Positions 9,481 through 18,897 of a DNA stretch of 64,000 nucleotides are shown here, one piece after another. The stretch's first letter is position 1, and each line of letters begins with the position of its first letter. The stretch comes from SZUA-36 sp963759155. Its GTDB lineage: Bacteria; Pseudomonadota; Gammaproteobacteria; Xanthomonadales; SZUA-36. The DNA lies in assembly GCA_963759155.1 (NCBI GenBank), contig CAVWXX010000010.1, positions 1 through 64,000 of the forward strand. Reading direction: 5' to 3'. Below the pieces are notes generated by a model that was not told where the DNA came from, made no database searches, and worked only from the letters and a program-made list of their open reading frames with translations. The translations under genes were made by a program, and so were the position numbers.

Positions 9481-10527
9481 ATGACATCTAAAAAACTGCT
9501 TCACCTGGGGCTGGATTTCTTTTTCCAACAGCAATTGGATTTTGATGATGCAGAAACCATCGTCCCCGTGCGCATCATGAATGTTCAACGGTCAGGTTTG
9601 CAGCTTATGGGTGAGCATATCAATCGGTATGTCGAGTTGTCAGGTGGCGATTTTGACCTGAACCTGACCGTGGGTGACTGGGCATTGTTTGATACAGCTA
9701 CACAACGTTTGTGCCGTCGCCTGGAGCGGAAAAGTGTTGTCAAGAGACGTGCACCCGGTTCCGACCGGCGCGAGCAGTTAATTGCAGCCAATTTAGATAC
9801 CCTTTTCATCGTATCTTCCTGTAACAAGGACTTTAACGAAGCACGCCTGGAGCGATACCTTGCCATAGCACGTGAAGCACAGCTTATGCCCCTTATCATT
9901 CTAACCAAGGCGGATCTCGTCGATGACGCCCGTGATTTCGTGCAAGATGCATCAAGGCTTGCTTCTGGTGTACAGGTTGAAGCAGTTAATGCATTAAGCA
10001 GTGAATCACTGGCTTGCCTGGATCCATGGTTGCAAAGCGGCCAAACCATTGCCCTGCTCGGTTCGTCCGGCGTTGGCAAATCCACACTCACCAATACCCT
10101 TCTTGGACTACAGGAGATCGCCACACAATCCATACGACAAGACGACGCGAAAGGCAGGCATACGACTACCTCACGCGCAATGCACCAGATGCCGGGTGGC
10201 GCATGGCTACTGGACACACCCGGTATGCGCGAACTCCAGCTAGTCGATGTCAAAAGCGGGCTGGATGATGTTTTTGATGAAATATCCACGCTCGCACAGG
10301 ATTGCCGCTTCGCCGATTGCGGTCATACGAATGAGCCTGGCTGCAAGATACAAGCGGCCATTGAGGATGGTGAAATAGATAAGGAGAGGTTCAAGCGCTG
10401 GCGCAAACTGGCCAGGGAAGAAGCGATTAACAAGGCCACAATCGCAGAACGCAGGGAACGTGACAAATCATTTGGACGCATGTATAAGAAAATCATTAAT
10501 GAAAAAAACGCGAAGAAACGCATCTGA
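9481..10527 (+). CDS. rsgA: Ribosome small-subunit-dependent GTPase A (30S maturation factor)
   Basis: RsgA is a circularly permuted GTPase that checks late 30S assembly. The permuted order is clear: G4 motif TKADLV first (about residue 141), then G1 GSSGVGKST (about 196) and G3 DTPGMRE (about 246). An N-terminal OB-fold precedes the GTPase. A C-terminal zinc knuckle reads C-x5-C-x-H-x5-C (about 281-293). The basic tail RMYKKIINEKNAKKR fits rRNA binding. At 348 aa it is of normal length. Confidence 0.95.
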   Translation: MTSKKLLHLGLDFFFQQQLDFDDAETIVPVRIMNVQRSGLQLMGEHINRYVELSGGDFDLNLTVGDWALFDTATQRLCRRLERKSVVKRRAPGSDRREQLIAANLDTLFIVSSCNKDFNEARLERYLAIAREAQLMPLIILTKADLVDDARDFVQDASRLASGVQVEAVNALSSESLACLDPWLQSGQTIALLGSSGVGKSTLTNTLLGLQEIATQSIRQDDAKGRHTTTSRAMHQMPGGAWLLDTPGMRELQLVDVKSGLDDVFDEISTLAQDCRFADCGHTNEPGCKIQAAIEDGEIDKERFKRWRKLAREEAINKATIAERRERDKSFGRMYKKIINEKNAKKRI

Positions 10528-10618
10528 AACCACTTCACTGTGATGATCATTTTTACACAAACGGGTTAAGGTATAAGCTCATGAGCAAGGCATTCAAATT
10601 GACGAACAGCAGGTCCAA

Positions 10619-12013
10619 ATGACCCTGTCATCAGATCAAGAGCCATTTTGTCTTCCGGAGGACTACAACGAGGCATCCAAACATTCATTTTGCGTGCTGC
10701 CGTGGATGCACCGCTTCGTCAACCTTGGTGGCGAGGTACAGTTATGTTGCACAGCCGAGGAGTTCGATCAAAGTTACATCCGGCAGGATAACAACAAGCC
10801 GATTAATGTCACCGACGGACTAAGTGATGAGCAGATTGACGCCACACGCCACATGCGTGCTATCCGTCTCGCCATGATGAAGGGGGACTGGCCTGCTGCC
10901 TGTGAGCGTTGCCGGTTAACGGAAGAGACCGGCGGCTGTAGCCGAAGACAAGCGGAAAACCGGCATTTCGACAAACATGTGCCGTGGATTCTTAATAATA
11001 CGAATGAGCAGGGTTTTGCCCCGGTACGTATTCGCTCGCGTGATTATCGTCTTGGCAATCTTTGCAACCTCCGTTGCCGCATGTGTCATCCAAGGGCAAG
11101 CAAGTTGCTCCTGGAAGAGTGGAACGAGGTAGCGCGACCGAGGCTGAGAGTCAGCGCCAAAGAAGCCGCCGAATACCAAAACATGAACTGGTACCAAAGC
11201 GCGCAATTGTGGGACGACTTCAGAGCGCATTGTCACGATTTGGAACACTTGCACTTCGCCGGTGGTGAACCGTTGATCATTGCAGAGGTGCAAAAAGCGC
11301 TTGAGATATGTGTCGAGCAAGGGGTTGCCGGTAATATTGAACTTACATTCAACACCAATATGACAAAGATCCCCGCGCGTCACCGGGAACTCTGGCCGCA
11401 GTTCAAGTCGGTGAATCTTCTCTGCAGTATCGATGCCTATGGCGAACTGAACGATTACATACGCTACCCTGCGAAATGGATCAGGCTGGCGCGCAACCTG
11501 GACATCATTGATCAGCAGCACGAAGAACTGAATTTGGGTAGCGCCACCCTCAGTGTAACTGTGCAGGTTTACAATATTTTCCACCTGCATGAACTGATCA
11601 ATTATTGCCGTGAGCGTTTCAGTTTTATCCGCGCCATACCCAATCTCGTCCATTTATCCATCCCTGACTATTTTAATGTTCAGCACCTTCCCGATGAACT
11701 AAAGCAACTGGCAGCCGAGCGTCTTGAGACCCTCAGGGCGAATCTCGTGCGTGCAGGCGAGACCGGGGGACTAAACCAGATCGACAGCGTGCTGAGTTAC
11801 CTTGGAATGGGAGAGCACTCACCCTACCTCATGAGCGAATTCAAACGGGTCACTAATACTTTTGATCGGCTCAGAGGAGAATCCATCACAGCGTTGGTAC
11901 CCGAGCTATCACCATTAATGGAAGAGTCAGAAGGTACGGATAATAAACTCAAGCTGGCCATCAGCCAGGCCCGTTGGTTTGGAGATAAAATCCGAAACCG
12001 ATTACTGGGTTAA
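10619..12013 (+). CDS. Radical SAM protein with N-terminal twitch domain
   Basis: The radical SAM cluster motif is CNLRCRMC (CxxxCxxC, about residues 149-156), followed by the SAM-binding segment LHFAGGEPL. The unusual point is the cysteine-rich N-terminus: FCVLPW near 20, LCC near 41-43, then CERC and GGC near 95-107. These are placed to hold an auxiliary cluster before the core rather than after it. This matches the 464-residue N-terminal-twitch radical SAM group, whose substrates are largely unknown. No precursor peptide gene is seen beside it. It follows rsgA by 91 bases on the same strand. Confidence 0.85.
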   Translation: MTLSSDQEPFCLPEDYNEASKHSFCVLPWMHRFVNLGGEVQLCCTAEEFDQSYIRQDNNKPINVTDGLSDEQIDATRHMRAIRLAMMKGDWPAACERCRLTEETGGCSRRQAENRHFDKHVPWILNNTNEQGFAPVRIRSRDYRLGNLCNLRCRMCHPRASKLLLEEWNEVARPRLRVSAKEAAEYQNMNWYQSAQLWDDFRAHCHDLEHLHFAGGEPLIIAEVQKALEICVEQGVAGNIELTFNTNMTKIPARHRELWPQFKSVNLLCSIDAYGELNDYIRYPAKWIRLARNLDIIDQQHEELNLGSATLSVTVQVYNIFHLHELINYCRERFSFIRAIPNLVHLSIPDYFNVQHLPDELKQLAAERLETLRANLVRAGETGGLNQIDSVLSYLGMGEHSPYLMSEFKRVTNTFDRLRGESITALVPELSPLMEESEGTDNKLKLAISQARWFGDKIRNRLLG

Positions 12014-12184
12014 AGCCTTCACTTTACCCATGTTCAAGGTTTTCACTCGCGCGAATCATTGCCTGCATTGGACAGGAACGTCGTATGAGGTGATACTTTC
12101 GTGTGAACGATCATCATGCGGATGGAGCAAAGTCACCCCGCCAGGTTGATGATCGAAGATACCTGGCCCCAAAAGGAGTTTCCG

Positions 12185-12565
12185 ATGATTGGATATGTAG
12201 TTCTTGGTACAAATGATCTCACTCGCGCCGCGTCGTTTTACGACACATTACTGGCTGAAATGGGTGTCACCCGTATGATGGAGCTTGGCGACCGCGGCTT
12301 TGCATGGGGCACTGCCATGGACAAACCGATGCTCTGCATAATGAAGCCCTATGACGGTCAACCGGCCACAGTGGGGAACGGCGTGATGGCCGGCATTCAA
12401 GCCGATTCCCGCGACCAGGTGGATCGAATCTACAACAAAGCACTTGAACTCGGCGGCTCCGACGAAGGCCCGCCCGGCTTGCGTGCTGAAGGTGGCGATG
12501 GCTTCTACGCGGCCTACTTCCGTGACCTGGATGGCAACAAACTTGATGTGTTCAACTACGGCTGA
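12185..12565 (+). CDS. VOC-fold protein (glyoxalase/dioxygenase superfamily)
   Basis: A single vicinal-oxygen-chelate domain of 126 aa, beginning IGYVVLGTNDLTRAASFYD and ending with FRDLDGNKLDVF, the usual terminal strand carrying a metal ligand-like aspartate or glutamate. Start ATG 12185 is chosen because AAGGAG lies six bases upstream (12173-12178); a frame extension to 12116 lacks such a site. Substrate is unknown; relatives include metal-dependent isomerases, dioxygenases and resistance proteins. It stands alone. Confidence 0.82.
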   Translation: MIGYVVLGTNDLTRAASFYDTLLAEMGVTRMMELGDRGFAWGTAMDKPMLCIMKPYDGQPATVGNGVMAGIQADSRDQVDRIYNKALELGGSDEGPPGLRAEGGDGFYAAYFRDLDGNKLDVFNYG

Positions 12566-12750
12566 GACGAGATCTGGACGGAACCGCAAGTTAGTTCTTC
12601 AGCGGGGTACAGAAAGTGTTAGTGGCAACTTCCCGAATTCAACAAACTGGTCCTGGATGGACAGGATCATGCCCCCTGCACACTTTCTCCTGTATCCGAA
12701 AACGATTGGTATGATGCATGTTATCCACCACTGGAGTCACAATAAACCCC

Positions 12751-13266
12751 ATGAAAGCTTTCGTAGCATTATTCCGGGGCATCAACGTTGGCGGAAACAA
12801 TATTCTTCCCATGAAGGAACTGACGACGCTTTTTGAAGCATCTTCATGCAGAAACGTTAAAACCTACATCCAAAGTGGAAATGTCGTTTTTGAGAGCGAG
12901 AACCCACCTGAAAACATCGGTAGGCTAATACAGAAAAGGTACGGTTTTGAACCGCGAATACTCTTCCTGGAGAAAAGTGAGTTTCTGAGCCTGGTTTCCG
13001 GCAACCCTTACCAGGCCAGCAAGGGTAACCAGATACACTTCTACATCTGTCAGGAAGTCCCAGCGCCCAACACCGACAAACTTGAAGAACTTAAATCGGA
13101 AACAGAGCATTACCTGATTAAAGGCAAAGTGTTGTACTTATACGCACCCGATGGCATTGGCCGGTCTAAACTGGCTGCTAATTTGGAAAGACATCTTGCT
13201 GTACCGACCACAGGCAGAAACCTTAATACTGTAAACAAACTTATTAAAATGCTGGATAATATATAA
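12751..13266 (+). CDS. DUF1697 domain protein
   Basis: The start KAFVALFRGINVGGNN and the segment VKTYIQSGNVVFES are characteristic of DUF1697, a widespread small soluble family without a firm function. The C-terminal RSKLAANLERHL...TGRNLNTVNKL is also typical. ATG 12751 gives the family N-terminus and 171 aa; an ATG at 12718 would add eleven atypical residues. It lies between two VOC genes with gaps of 185 and 88 bases. Confidence 0.85.
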   Translation: MKAFVALFRGINVGGNNILPMKELTTLFEASSCRNVKTYIQSGNVVFESENPPENIGRLIQKRYGFEPRILFLEKSEFLSLVSGNPYQASKGNQIHFYICQEVPAPNTDKLEELKSETEHYLIKGKVLYLYAPDGIGRSKLAANLERHLAVPTTGRNLNTVNKLIKMLDNI

Positions 13267-13354
13267 CAATACATTTAGCAAATTTTTTCTAAACGCAGCT
13301 ATGTATCGACGCCAGAACAGGCGTTGTACACCACCAGAACTGAGGATTTAAATC

Positions 13355-13714
13355 ATGAGTGAGCACGGAAAATTAAGTTACGTCGAGTTTCCGGCGAGTG
13401 ACATCGAAGCAACAAAAGCTTTTTTCGTTGCCGTTTTTGATTGGTCATTCACAGATTACGGCCCCGAATACACATCGTTTTCGGACCAGGGGCTTAAAGG
13501 GGGCTTTTACCAATCCCAGCTGAAATCATTGACTGAAAATGGTGCCGCTTTGCTTGTTTTCTACAGCAATGACCTGGAACAGACACTCAGCGCGGTAACA
13601 CGATCGGGAGGCACAATTGTTAAACCGATTTTCAGTTTCCCGGGCGGCAGACGCTTTCACTTTACCGAGCCCAGCGGCAATGAATTTGCGGTCTGGTCTG
13701 AGGATCTTGCATAA
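13355..13714 (+). CDS. VOC-fold protein (glyoxalase/bleomycin-resistance type)
   Basis: A 119-residue VOC domain: KLSYVEFPASDIEATKAFF at the N-terminus, an FSDQGLKGGFY strand in the middle and GGRRFHFTEPSGNEFAVW at the end. This layout resembles the short VOC enzymes annotated as glyoxalase or extradiol dioxygenase relatives. It is distinct in sequence from the VOC gene at 12185. It converges on the vWA gene, ending 9 bases before that gene's stop. Substrate cannot be stated. Confidence 0.85.
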   Translation: MSEHGKLSYVEFPASDIEATKAFFVAVFDWSFTDYGPEYTSFSDQGLKGGFYQSQLKSLTENGAALLVFYSNDLEQTLSAVTRSGGTIVKPIFSFPGGRRFHFTEPSGNEFAVWSEDLA

Positions 13715-13722
13715 GCAGTTTG

Positions 13723-14898
13723 TTACGACAGTTCCCGCATGCCCTGCTCTAACCCGCTAACGGTCAAAGGGTACATGCGTTGATCCATTAATTGGTGCAG
13801 CATTTGGGTTGAAGCTGTGTACTGCCAGCGTTGTTCGGGTTCCGGATTTAACCAGATGGCCTTTGGGTAGGTGTTAAGCAGGCGTTTCAACCATGTGGCT
13901 CCTGCCTCCTCATTCCAGTGTTCGACACTACCACCCGGGTGCTGGATTTCGTAGGGACTCATGGCGGCATCACCCACGAAGATCAGTTTGTAGTCGGCGG
14001 GGTATTTATGCAGGATATCCATGGTCGGTACCCTGACACTGTGGCGGCGTTTATTGTCTCTCCACAAGCCCTCATAAACACAATTATGGAAGTAAAAGTA
14101 TTCCATGTTCTTAAATTCGCTACTGGCTGCTGAGAACAATTCTTCACAGATTCGCACATGGTCATCCATGGAGCCACCCACATCCAGGAACAGCAATACC
14201 TTGGTGGCATTGTGGCGCTCCGGGACCATTTTAAGATCCAGGTAACCTGCATTCTTTGCCGTGGAATCAATGGTATCGGGCAGGTCCAGTTCATCCGCAG
14301 CGCCTTGACGTGCAAAACGTCTCAAGCGCCGTAAGGCTACCTTCATATTGCGTGTGCCCAGTTCCAATGAATCATCAAGATTGCGGAACTCCCGCTTATC
14401 CCAGACTTTCACAGCACGGCGCTGCCTCGAGCCCTCCTGCCCTATACGAACGCCTTCCGGGTTATAGCCATAGGCGCCAAACGGGGATGTGCCACCCGTG
14501 CCAATCCACTTGCTGCCGCCCTGGTGACGTTCCTTCTGTTCTTCGAGACGCTTTTTAAGCGTCTCCATCAGTTTTTCCCAGCCACCCAGTGCGTCAATCT
14601 GCGCCTTTTCTTCTTCACTCAAACCCAGTTCGATCTGTTTACGCAGCCACTCGTCGGGAATATCGGCACCATCGGGTACAAACAGGTCTTCTATACCTTT
14701 GAAATGCGCTGCAAACACCCGGTCAAAGCGATCGTAAAGTGATTCGTCCTTTACCAGGCAGGCACGTGACAGGTAGTAAAACTGATCAATGTCGAATTGA
14801 ATTTCCCGTTGCTTCAACAACTCCAACAAGGTCAGGAACTCGGTAATGGAGACCTTGAGCCCCCCCGCCCTGAGCTGAAAGAAAAAACCGAGCAGCAT
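13723..14898 (-). CDS. vWA domain protein, CoxE family
   Basis: A 391-residue protein with an N-terminal helical region and a C-terminal von Willebrand A domain. The metal-ion-dependent adhesion site reads FLDVGGSMDDH (DxGxS) near residue 237. Such CoxE-like proteins work with MoxR AAA+ ATPases as chaperone pairs for maturing or activating partner complexes. The MoxR gene lies just upstream, its stop 5 bases before this start, so the two are cotranscribed. No obvious client (CO dehydrogenase, methanol dehydrogenase, nitrite reductase) is in the window. Confidence 0.9.
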   Translation of the reverse strand: MLLGFFFQLRAGGLKVSITEFLTLLELLKQREIQFDIDQFYYLSRACLVKDESLYDRFDRVFAAHFKGIEDLFVPDGADIPDEWLRKQIELGLSEEEKAQIDALGGWEKLMETLKKRLEEQKERHQGGSKWIGTGGTSPFGAYGYNPEGVRIGQEGSRQRRAVKVWDKREFRNLDDSLELGTRNMKVALRRLRRFARQGAADELDLPDTIDSTAKNAGYLDLKMVPERHNATKVLLFLDVGGSMDDHVRICEELFSAASSEFKNMEYFYFHNCVYEGLWRDNKRRHSVRVPTMDILHKYPADYKLIFVGDAAMSPYEIQHPGGSVEHWNEEAGATWLKRLLNTYPKAIWLNPEPEQRWQYTASTQMLHQLMDQRMYPLTVSGLEQGMRELS

Positions 14899-14903
14899 TT
14901 GAA

Positions 14904-15758
14904 TTAACGGCTATTACGCTGGTTGAGAAATATCAGGCGCTCAAACAGATGCACATCCTGTTCGTTCTTTAACAATGCACCATGCATCGGCGGCAAAGAC
15001 TTACGCCGGTCACCACTGGCCAGCGCCTCGGTGGGTATATCCTCGGCGAGCAGTAACTTGAGCCAGTCGAGTAACTCTGAGGTCGATGGCTTTTTCTTCA
15101 GGCCCGGCACCTCGCGAAGCTCATAGAATGCATTCAAGGCCTCACTCAGCAGCTCTTTTTTGAGACCCGGGTAATGCACATCGACAATGTCACCCATCGT
15201 TTCCTTGTCTGGAAAGCGGATGTAGTGGAAAAAACAACGACGCAGGAAGGCGTCCGGTAGCTCTTTCTCATTGTTGCTGGTTATAACGATAATGGGGCGG
15301 TGTTTCGCAACGACAGTCTGGTGGGTTTCATAAACGTAAAACTCCATCCTGTCGAGCTCGCGTAACAGGTCATTGGGGAATTCGATGTCGGCTTTGTCGA
15401 TCTCATCAATCAGCAATACCGGCTGGGTATCCTGCTCAAAAGCTTCCCACATTGGACCCTTGACGATGTAGTTGGCAATATCGTGTACCCGTTCATCACC
15501 GAGTTGGGAGTCCCTGAGCCTGGCGACGGCATCGTACTCATACAAACCCTGCTGCGCCTTGGTGGTCGATTTAACATGCCATTGCAATAATGGCCGTTCA
15601 AGTCCGCGGGCTATTTCTTCCGCCAACTGGGTTTTGCCGGTACCGGGCTCACCCTTTATCAGTATGGGTCGGCCAAGGGTGACTGCAGCATTAACAGCTG
15701 TTGTGAGATCTTCGGTCGCCACATAGCGATCGGTACCGGAAAAACGCAAATCAGACAT
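14904..15758 (-). CDS. MoxR family AAA+ ATPase
   Basis: Walker A GEPGTGKTQ (about residues 37-45), Walker B LLIDEIDKAD (about 116) and sensor 1 ITSNNEKELPDAFLRRC place this 284-residue protein in the MoxR branch of AAA+ proteins. These proteins remodel partner complexes with a vWA protein. The following gene encodes that vWA partner, separated by only 5 bases. The client is unknown. Confidence 0.93.
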   Translation of the reverse strand: MSDLRFSGTDRYVATEDLTTAVNAAVTLGRPILIKGEPGTGKTQLAEEIARGLERPLLQWHVKSTTKAQQGLYEYDAVARLRDSQLGDERVHDIANYIVKGPMWEAFEQDTQPVLLIDEIDKADIEFPNDLLRELDRMEFYVYETHQTVVAKHRPIIVITSNNEKELPDAFLRRCFFHYIRFPDKETMGDIVDVHYPGLKKELLSEALNAFYELREVPGLKKKPSTSELLDWLKLLLAEDIPTEALASGDRRKSLPPMHGALLKNEQDVHLFERLIFLNQRNSR

Positions 15759-15793
15759 GGTATTCAGCCCGTGGAAAAACCCGTATTTTAACC

Positions 15794-16927
15794 CTAATAG
15801 CCCTTCTCAATATCTACAACCGACAACATTGGTTCACCATTGACATAACGCCTGATGTTCTCTTTCACCATCAGGTACAAACGGTCGCGGCCTTTATCTG
15901 AGTTGCCTGCTTTGTGTGGTGTGATGATCACTCTCGGCGTGGTCCACAATGGATGACCTTCCGGCAAAGGCTCAGGGTCTGTTACGTCCAGCCCTGCCCC
16001 GCCAATACTGCCGTTATTCAGAGCAGCTATGAGGTCATCGGTGACGGTGCTACCACCTCTTCCAACCGAGATAAAAAATGCCGTGGGTTTCATTGCATCA
16101 AAGAACCCGGCATTAAATATGCCGCGTGTCTGGTCGGTCAATGGCAGCGTATTAATCACCACATCTGCCTGGGTAGCTAACTCATTCAACTCATGGGAAA
16201 GCCCCACGTAATCGATATATTCCGGTCCTTCACGACGACTGTTCCGGATTGCGATTACCCGCATTCCCAGACCATGTCCACGCTTCGCTGTCTGGGTACC
16301 GATGCCCCCAAGGCCGACCACCAGCATGGTCCGGCCTTCAAGTTCAATGTGGTCGGTGCGCGCAAGCTGTGTATTGCGATTCCAGACGCCTTTTAACTGG
16401 TTGGCGTAATAAACATCCATACCCCTCGCCAGCATCATCATCAGTGCAATGGAGTGCTCCGCCAGGCCCGGTGACCCAATACGTTGACCATTGGTGAGCA
16501 ACCTGTTCCCTTTATGCAAAGAGTCGTTGGCAATACAGCGTTCAACACCGGCACTGTAAACCTGCACCCAAAATAACCCAGGGGATTTGGACAGCATTTC
16601 CTCATCGCAATAACCAAGTACGGCCTGGGCATCGACAGCCTCCTTTCTCGCCTCCTCCACGCTCTCAACCATCACAAATTCAACATCCGGGGCAAGTGCC
16701 TGATACGTTTCCAGCGCGCCTGGTTCGCCTTGCCTTACCACGATTTTCTGGGGTGCACTCCAGCCGGGCATATCACGTGAAGCGATGTTGGATTCACGCA
16801 GGCCGAGATCACTAATCAGTGCCTGAACGGCCGGGTCGGTTGCAGGTTCACCCGAGGACTCAGAACCATCTGCCAGGAGTGATACTGGCGCAAGCGCCAA
16901 AATATAAGCCAATAGAATTTTGTACAT
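15794..16927 (-). CDS. D-2-hydroxyacid dehydrogenase with an apparent signal peptide
   Basis: The C-terminal two-thirds is a NAD-binding 2-hydroxyacid dehydrogenase: GLGGIG nucleotide loop (about residue 205), catalytic Arg in SVGRGGS, Glu in TDPEPLPEGHPLW and His in ITPHKAGNSD. The N-terminus MYKILLAYILALAPVSLLA looks like a cleavable Sec signal, which is unexpected for an NAD(H) enzyme because the cofactor is cytoplasmic. After cleavage the length (about 357 aa) still exceeds typical enzymes (310-330) by a 40-residue leader. The substrate is not clear. It sits alone beside a long palindromic repeat. Confidence 0.85.
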   Translation of the reverse strand: MYKILLAYILALAPVSLLADGSESSGEPATDPAVQALISDLGLRESNIASRDMPGWSAPQKIVVRQGEPGALETYQALAPDVEFVMVESVEEARKEAVDAQAVLGYCDEEMLSKSPGLFWVQVYSAGVERCIANDSLHKGNRLLTNGQRIGSPGLAEHSIALMMMLARGMDVYYANQLKGVWNRNTQLARTDHIELEGRTMLVVGLGGIGTQTAKRGHGLGMRVIAIRNSRREGPEYIDYVGLSHELNELATQADVVINTLPLTDQTRGIFNAGFFDAMKPTAFFISVGRGGSTVTDDLIAALNNGSIGGAGLDVTDPEPLPEGHPLWTTPRVIITPHKAGNSDKGRDRLYLMVKENIRRYVNGEPMLSVVDIEKGY

Positions 16928-17433
16928 TACCGTGTCTCTTTGTTGTCGATGTTAGATATTATCAGGTACTCAATGCTCTCGCACAAAGCCAAGGGGGGTG
17001 TTACCTTGAATCAGGACCTTGAGCGAGGAGGTGAGACTGGGAACCAGTCGAGAGGCCGGCCTGGGCCGCAGGACGTCGCGCCAGAGGCCCCAGGGAGGGG
17101 TTCATGCCATGTCCTGATTCAATACACCACATGCCCCTTGGCTTCCCCACCGGAAGAGAGAGACCCCAATGAATAAGCACTAAGCTTTTAATTGAATACA
17201 TGCTCAGCTTTCCATAGGATGGCTAACTAATAAATCCAAGTTGAATCAGGGCATTGAGTACTGCATAAATGGGACTAAAAATAGTGATGCCAACTAAAAA
17301 AAACCCTGAAAGTCCGGGCATCCCGGTTTAGCAGAACTAAACTGGCTTGGAGTATTTTATTTCAGTTACCCCAAGGCAGCGTCGATGTGGAGAACCGTAA
17401 ATGAAGAATTTGGAAGACAAAAGGAGAATAGCA
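16928..17433. other. Intergenic region with one palindromic element and otherwise no recognisable gene
   Basis: Besides repeat copy D (16981-17148), this 506-base gap shows AT-rich DNA and a GC-rich inverted stretch at about 17305-17330 (ccctgaaagtccggg...cccgg) next to eight A residues. That stretch could be a terminator on the minus strand but has only a short stem. The Shine-Dalgarno AAGGAG at 17421-17426 belongs to the gene starting at 17434. Confidence 0.4.
16981..17148. repeat. Long palindromic intergenic repeat, copy D
   Basis: Arms ttgaatcaggac (17006-17017) and gtcctgattcaa (17111-17122) enclose about 93 bases that contain further GC-rich inverted segments. Left flank gcacaaagccaagg and right flank ccccttggcttcccc are the same flanks that bound the copies at 178-338 and 56668-56826, while the arm sequence differs. 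This copy therefore keeps the flanks and overall fold, not the arm bases. Confidence 0.7.
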
Positions 17434-18897
17434 GTGCGGCGAGTGCGAATTGGATACATCGAAATGGGCGCTAGCCTGTTTCTTGCGGGTGCTATTTCTG
17501 TCTCGACAGCCAGTGCTTCCGGGAATTTTGAGTCGGGCAAGGTTTCCGGCTTTGTTTCGGCCAACGGTGTCAACGAACAATGTATTGAACTCGCGCCCAT
17601 GCCAAAAGCACATTATTCGAAGCATGATCTGAAAACTCAATCGGACTATTGTTCAATCGATTTCAGCAAGACAGCCTTGTGTCCCAAGTTATGGAGCACC
17701 AGCCCGGGTACAATAATTTATGAAATCGATGTATCCAAATACAATAACGACTATACACGGTTTGAAAAGGAGCACTGTGCGCAGGGACATCACGCCCGTG
17801 ATGCTGCCATCGACAAGTTGGCCTCCTTCAAGATTTCAGTGAATGACAGAAGTACCAGCGCAACCTATGCCCCATCGTCCTGGACTTACTATCACATGTC
17901 CAGGTACTTCAAGACCGGTGTGCATGTACCCGTCACTGTCTATCGCAGTGTTGACAAGCAGGTGCACCATGAACGGGTGGTCAAACCGGCTCTGGCCATT
18001 ATCCATGGGCGTCATGGCCTGAAAATGCTGGGTGCGGGTTGGGAATTTCTCGACGCCGTCGAATCCGGTCAGGATAAAGGCAGCGCGGGAAGTGCAGTAT
18101 TAACCGGTGGTGATACGCTTGTTTTCGGCGCCCTGCTCGACAACCAGGGTGACCGCTACCCCATGACATTTAACGGTACCCGCGAATCCGGTTGGGGCGT
18201 GGGGCAGAATTACGACTTCCAGCAAACGGCGCCCTACCTCGCATTACGCAGCGAATTGCCAGTGGGAGAGGCCATTCAAGCCGGTATTCACAAGGCCAGA
18301 AGCAATCCCAAGATGGCAAAAAAACTACCGGCGGATATCAAGCCTGCGCAGGTCGCGTTCTGGATGAATGACCTGCTTGAAATCACACTTCTGGATTACA
18401 TTCTCGGGCAACAGGACAGGATTGGAAATATAGATTATCAATGGCGCTGGTTCTGGCTGGAGGATGGAAAAGTCCAAAGCAAGCATGCCAAAAGCACCGA
18501 GGTGCCGGCCTCCCTCGCTGGATTCAAGCCTTTGCGTCTCAAGCGTACAGCTATCAACGACAATGACGCGGGCGTGAGAAGGGGTTATGCCAATTTTGCA
18601 TTGAAGACCGACATGCTTAGCGGACTCAGGCACTACAACCCACACCTGTACAAAAAGCTCGTTCATCTCGCTTCAGATTTGCAATCAAAGGGTGAAATCT
18701 TTCAGTGGTTCATGAAAAGTTCTGGTCTGAGTGAACGTGAAATCAACGCCATTGCTGAAAAAACTCAAATGGCTGTCGAGTTGCTGGTGGCGGATTGTGA
18801 GAGTGGAAATTTAAAGCTTGATCTCGATCCATCCCGTTTTCTGCATGGGGCAGAAACCATGAAGCCAATGAAAGAGCATTCGTGCCGGCCACAATGA
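17434..18897 (+). CDS. Exported protein with a kinase-like DRxxN motif, family not recognised
   Basis: GTG 17434 is taken as start because AAGGAG lies 7 bases upstream (17421-17426); it gives 487 aa beginning with a signal peptide ending near STASASG. The mature protein contains TYYHMSRYFKTGVHVPVTVYRS and, near residue 327, LDYILGQQDRIGNI followed by a tryptophan-rich turn. DR-x-x-N inside a helix-loop of this kind resembles the catalytic loop of HipA-, FAM20- and PI-kinase-like folds (DRHxxN). I infer a possible secreted kinase-like fold; no family name can be given. It is translationally coupled (ATGA) to a phosphoesterase gene. Confidence 0.75.
   Translation: MRRVRIGYIEMGASLFLAGAISVSTASASGNFESGKVSGFVSANGVNEQCIELAPMPKAHYSKHDLKTQSDYCSIDFSKTALCPKLWSTSPGTIIYEIDVSKYNNDYTRFEKEHCAQGHHARDAAIDKLASFKISVNDRSTSATYAPSSWTYYHMSRYFKTGVHVPVTVYRSVDKQVHHERVVKPALAIIHGRHGLKMLGAGWEFLDAVESGQDKGSAGSAVLTGGDTLVFGALLDNQGDRYPMTFNGTRESGWGVGQNYDFQQTAPYLALRSELPVGEAIQAGIHKARSNPKMAKKLPADIKPAQVAFWMNDLLEITLLDYILGQQDRIGNIDYQWRWFWLEDGKVQSKHAKSTEVPASLAGFKPLRLKRTAINDNDAGVRRGYANFALKTDMLSGLRHYNPHLYKKLVHLASDLQSKGEIFQWFMKSSGLSEREINAIAEKTQMAVELLVADCESGNLKLDLDPSRFLHGAETMKPMKEHSCRPQ

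Noticed and set aside
12116..12184. Longer start for the VOC protein
   Set aside because: The extension lacks a ribosome-binding site, while ATG 12185 has AAGGAG at ideal distance and a family-like N-terminus.
17297..17330. Possible terminator next to eight A residues
   Set aside because: The stem is short and interrupted, and no minus-strand gene ends just upstream of it.
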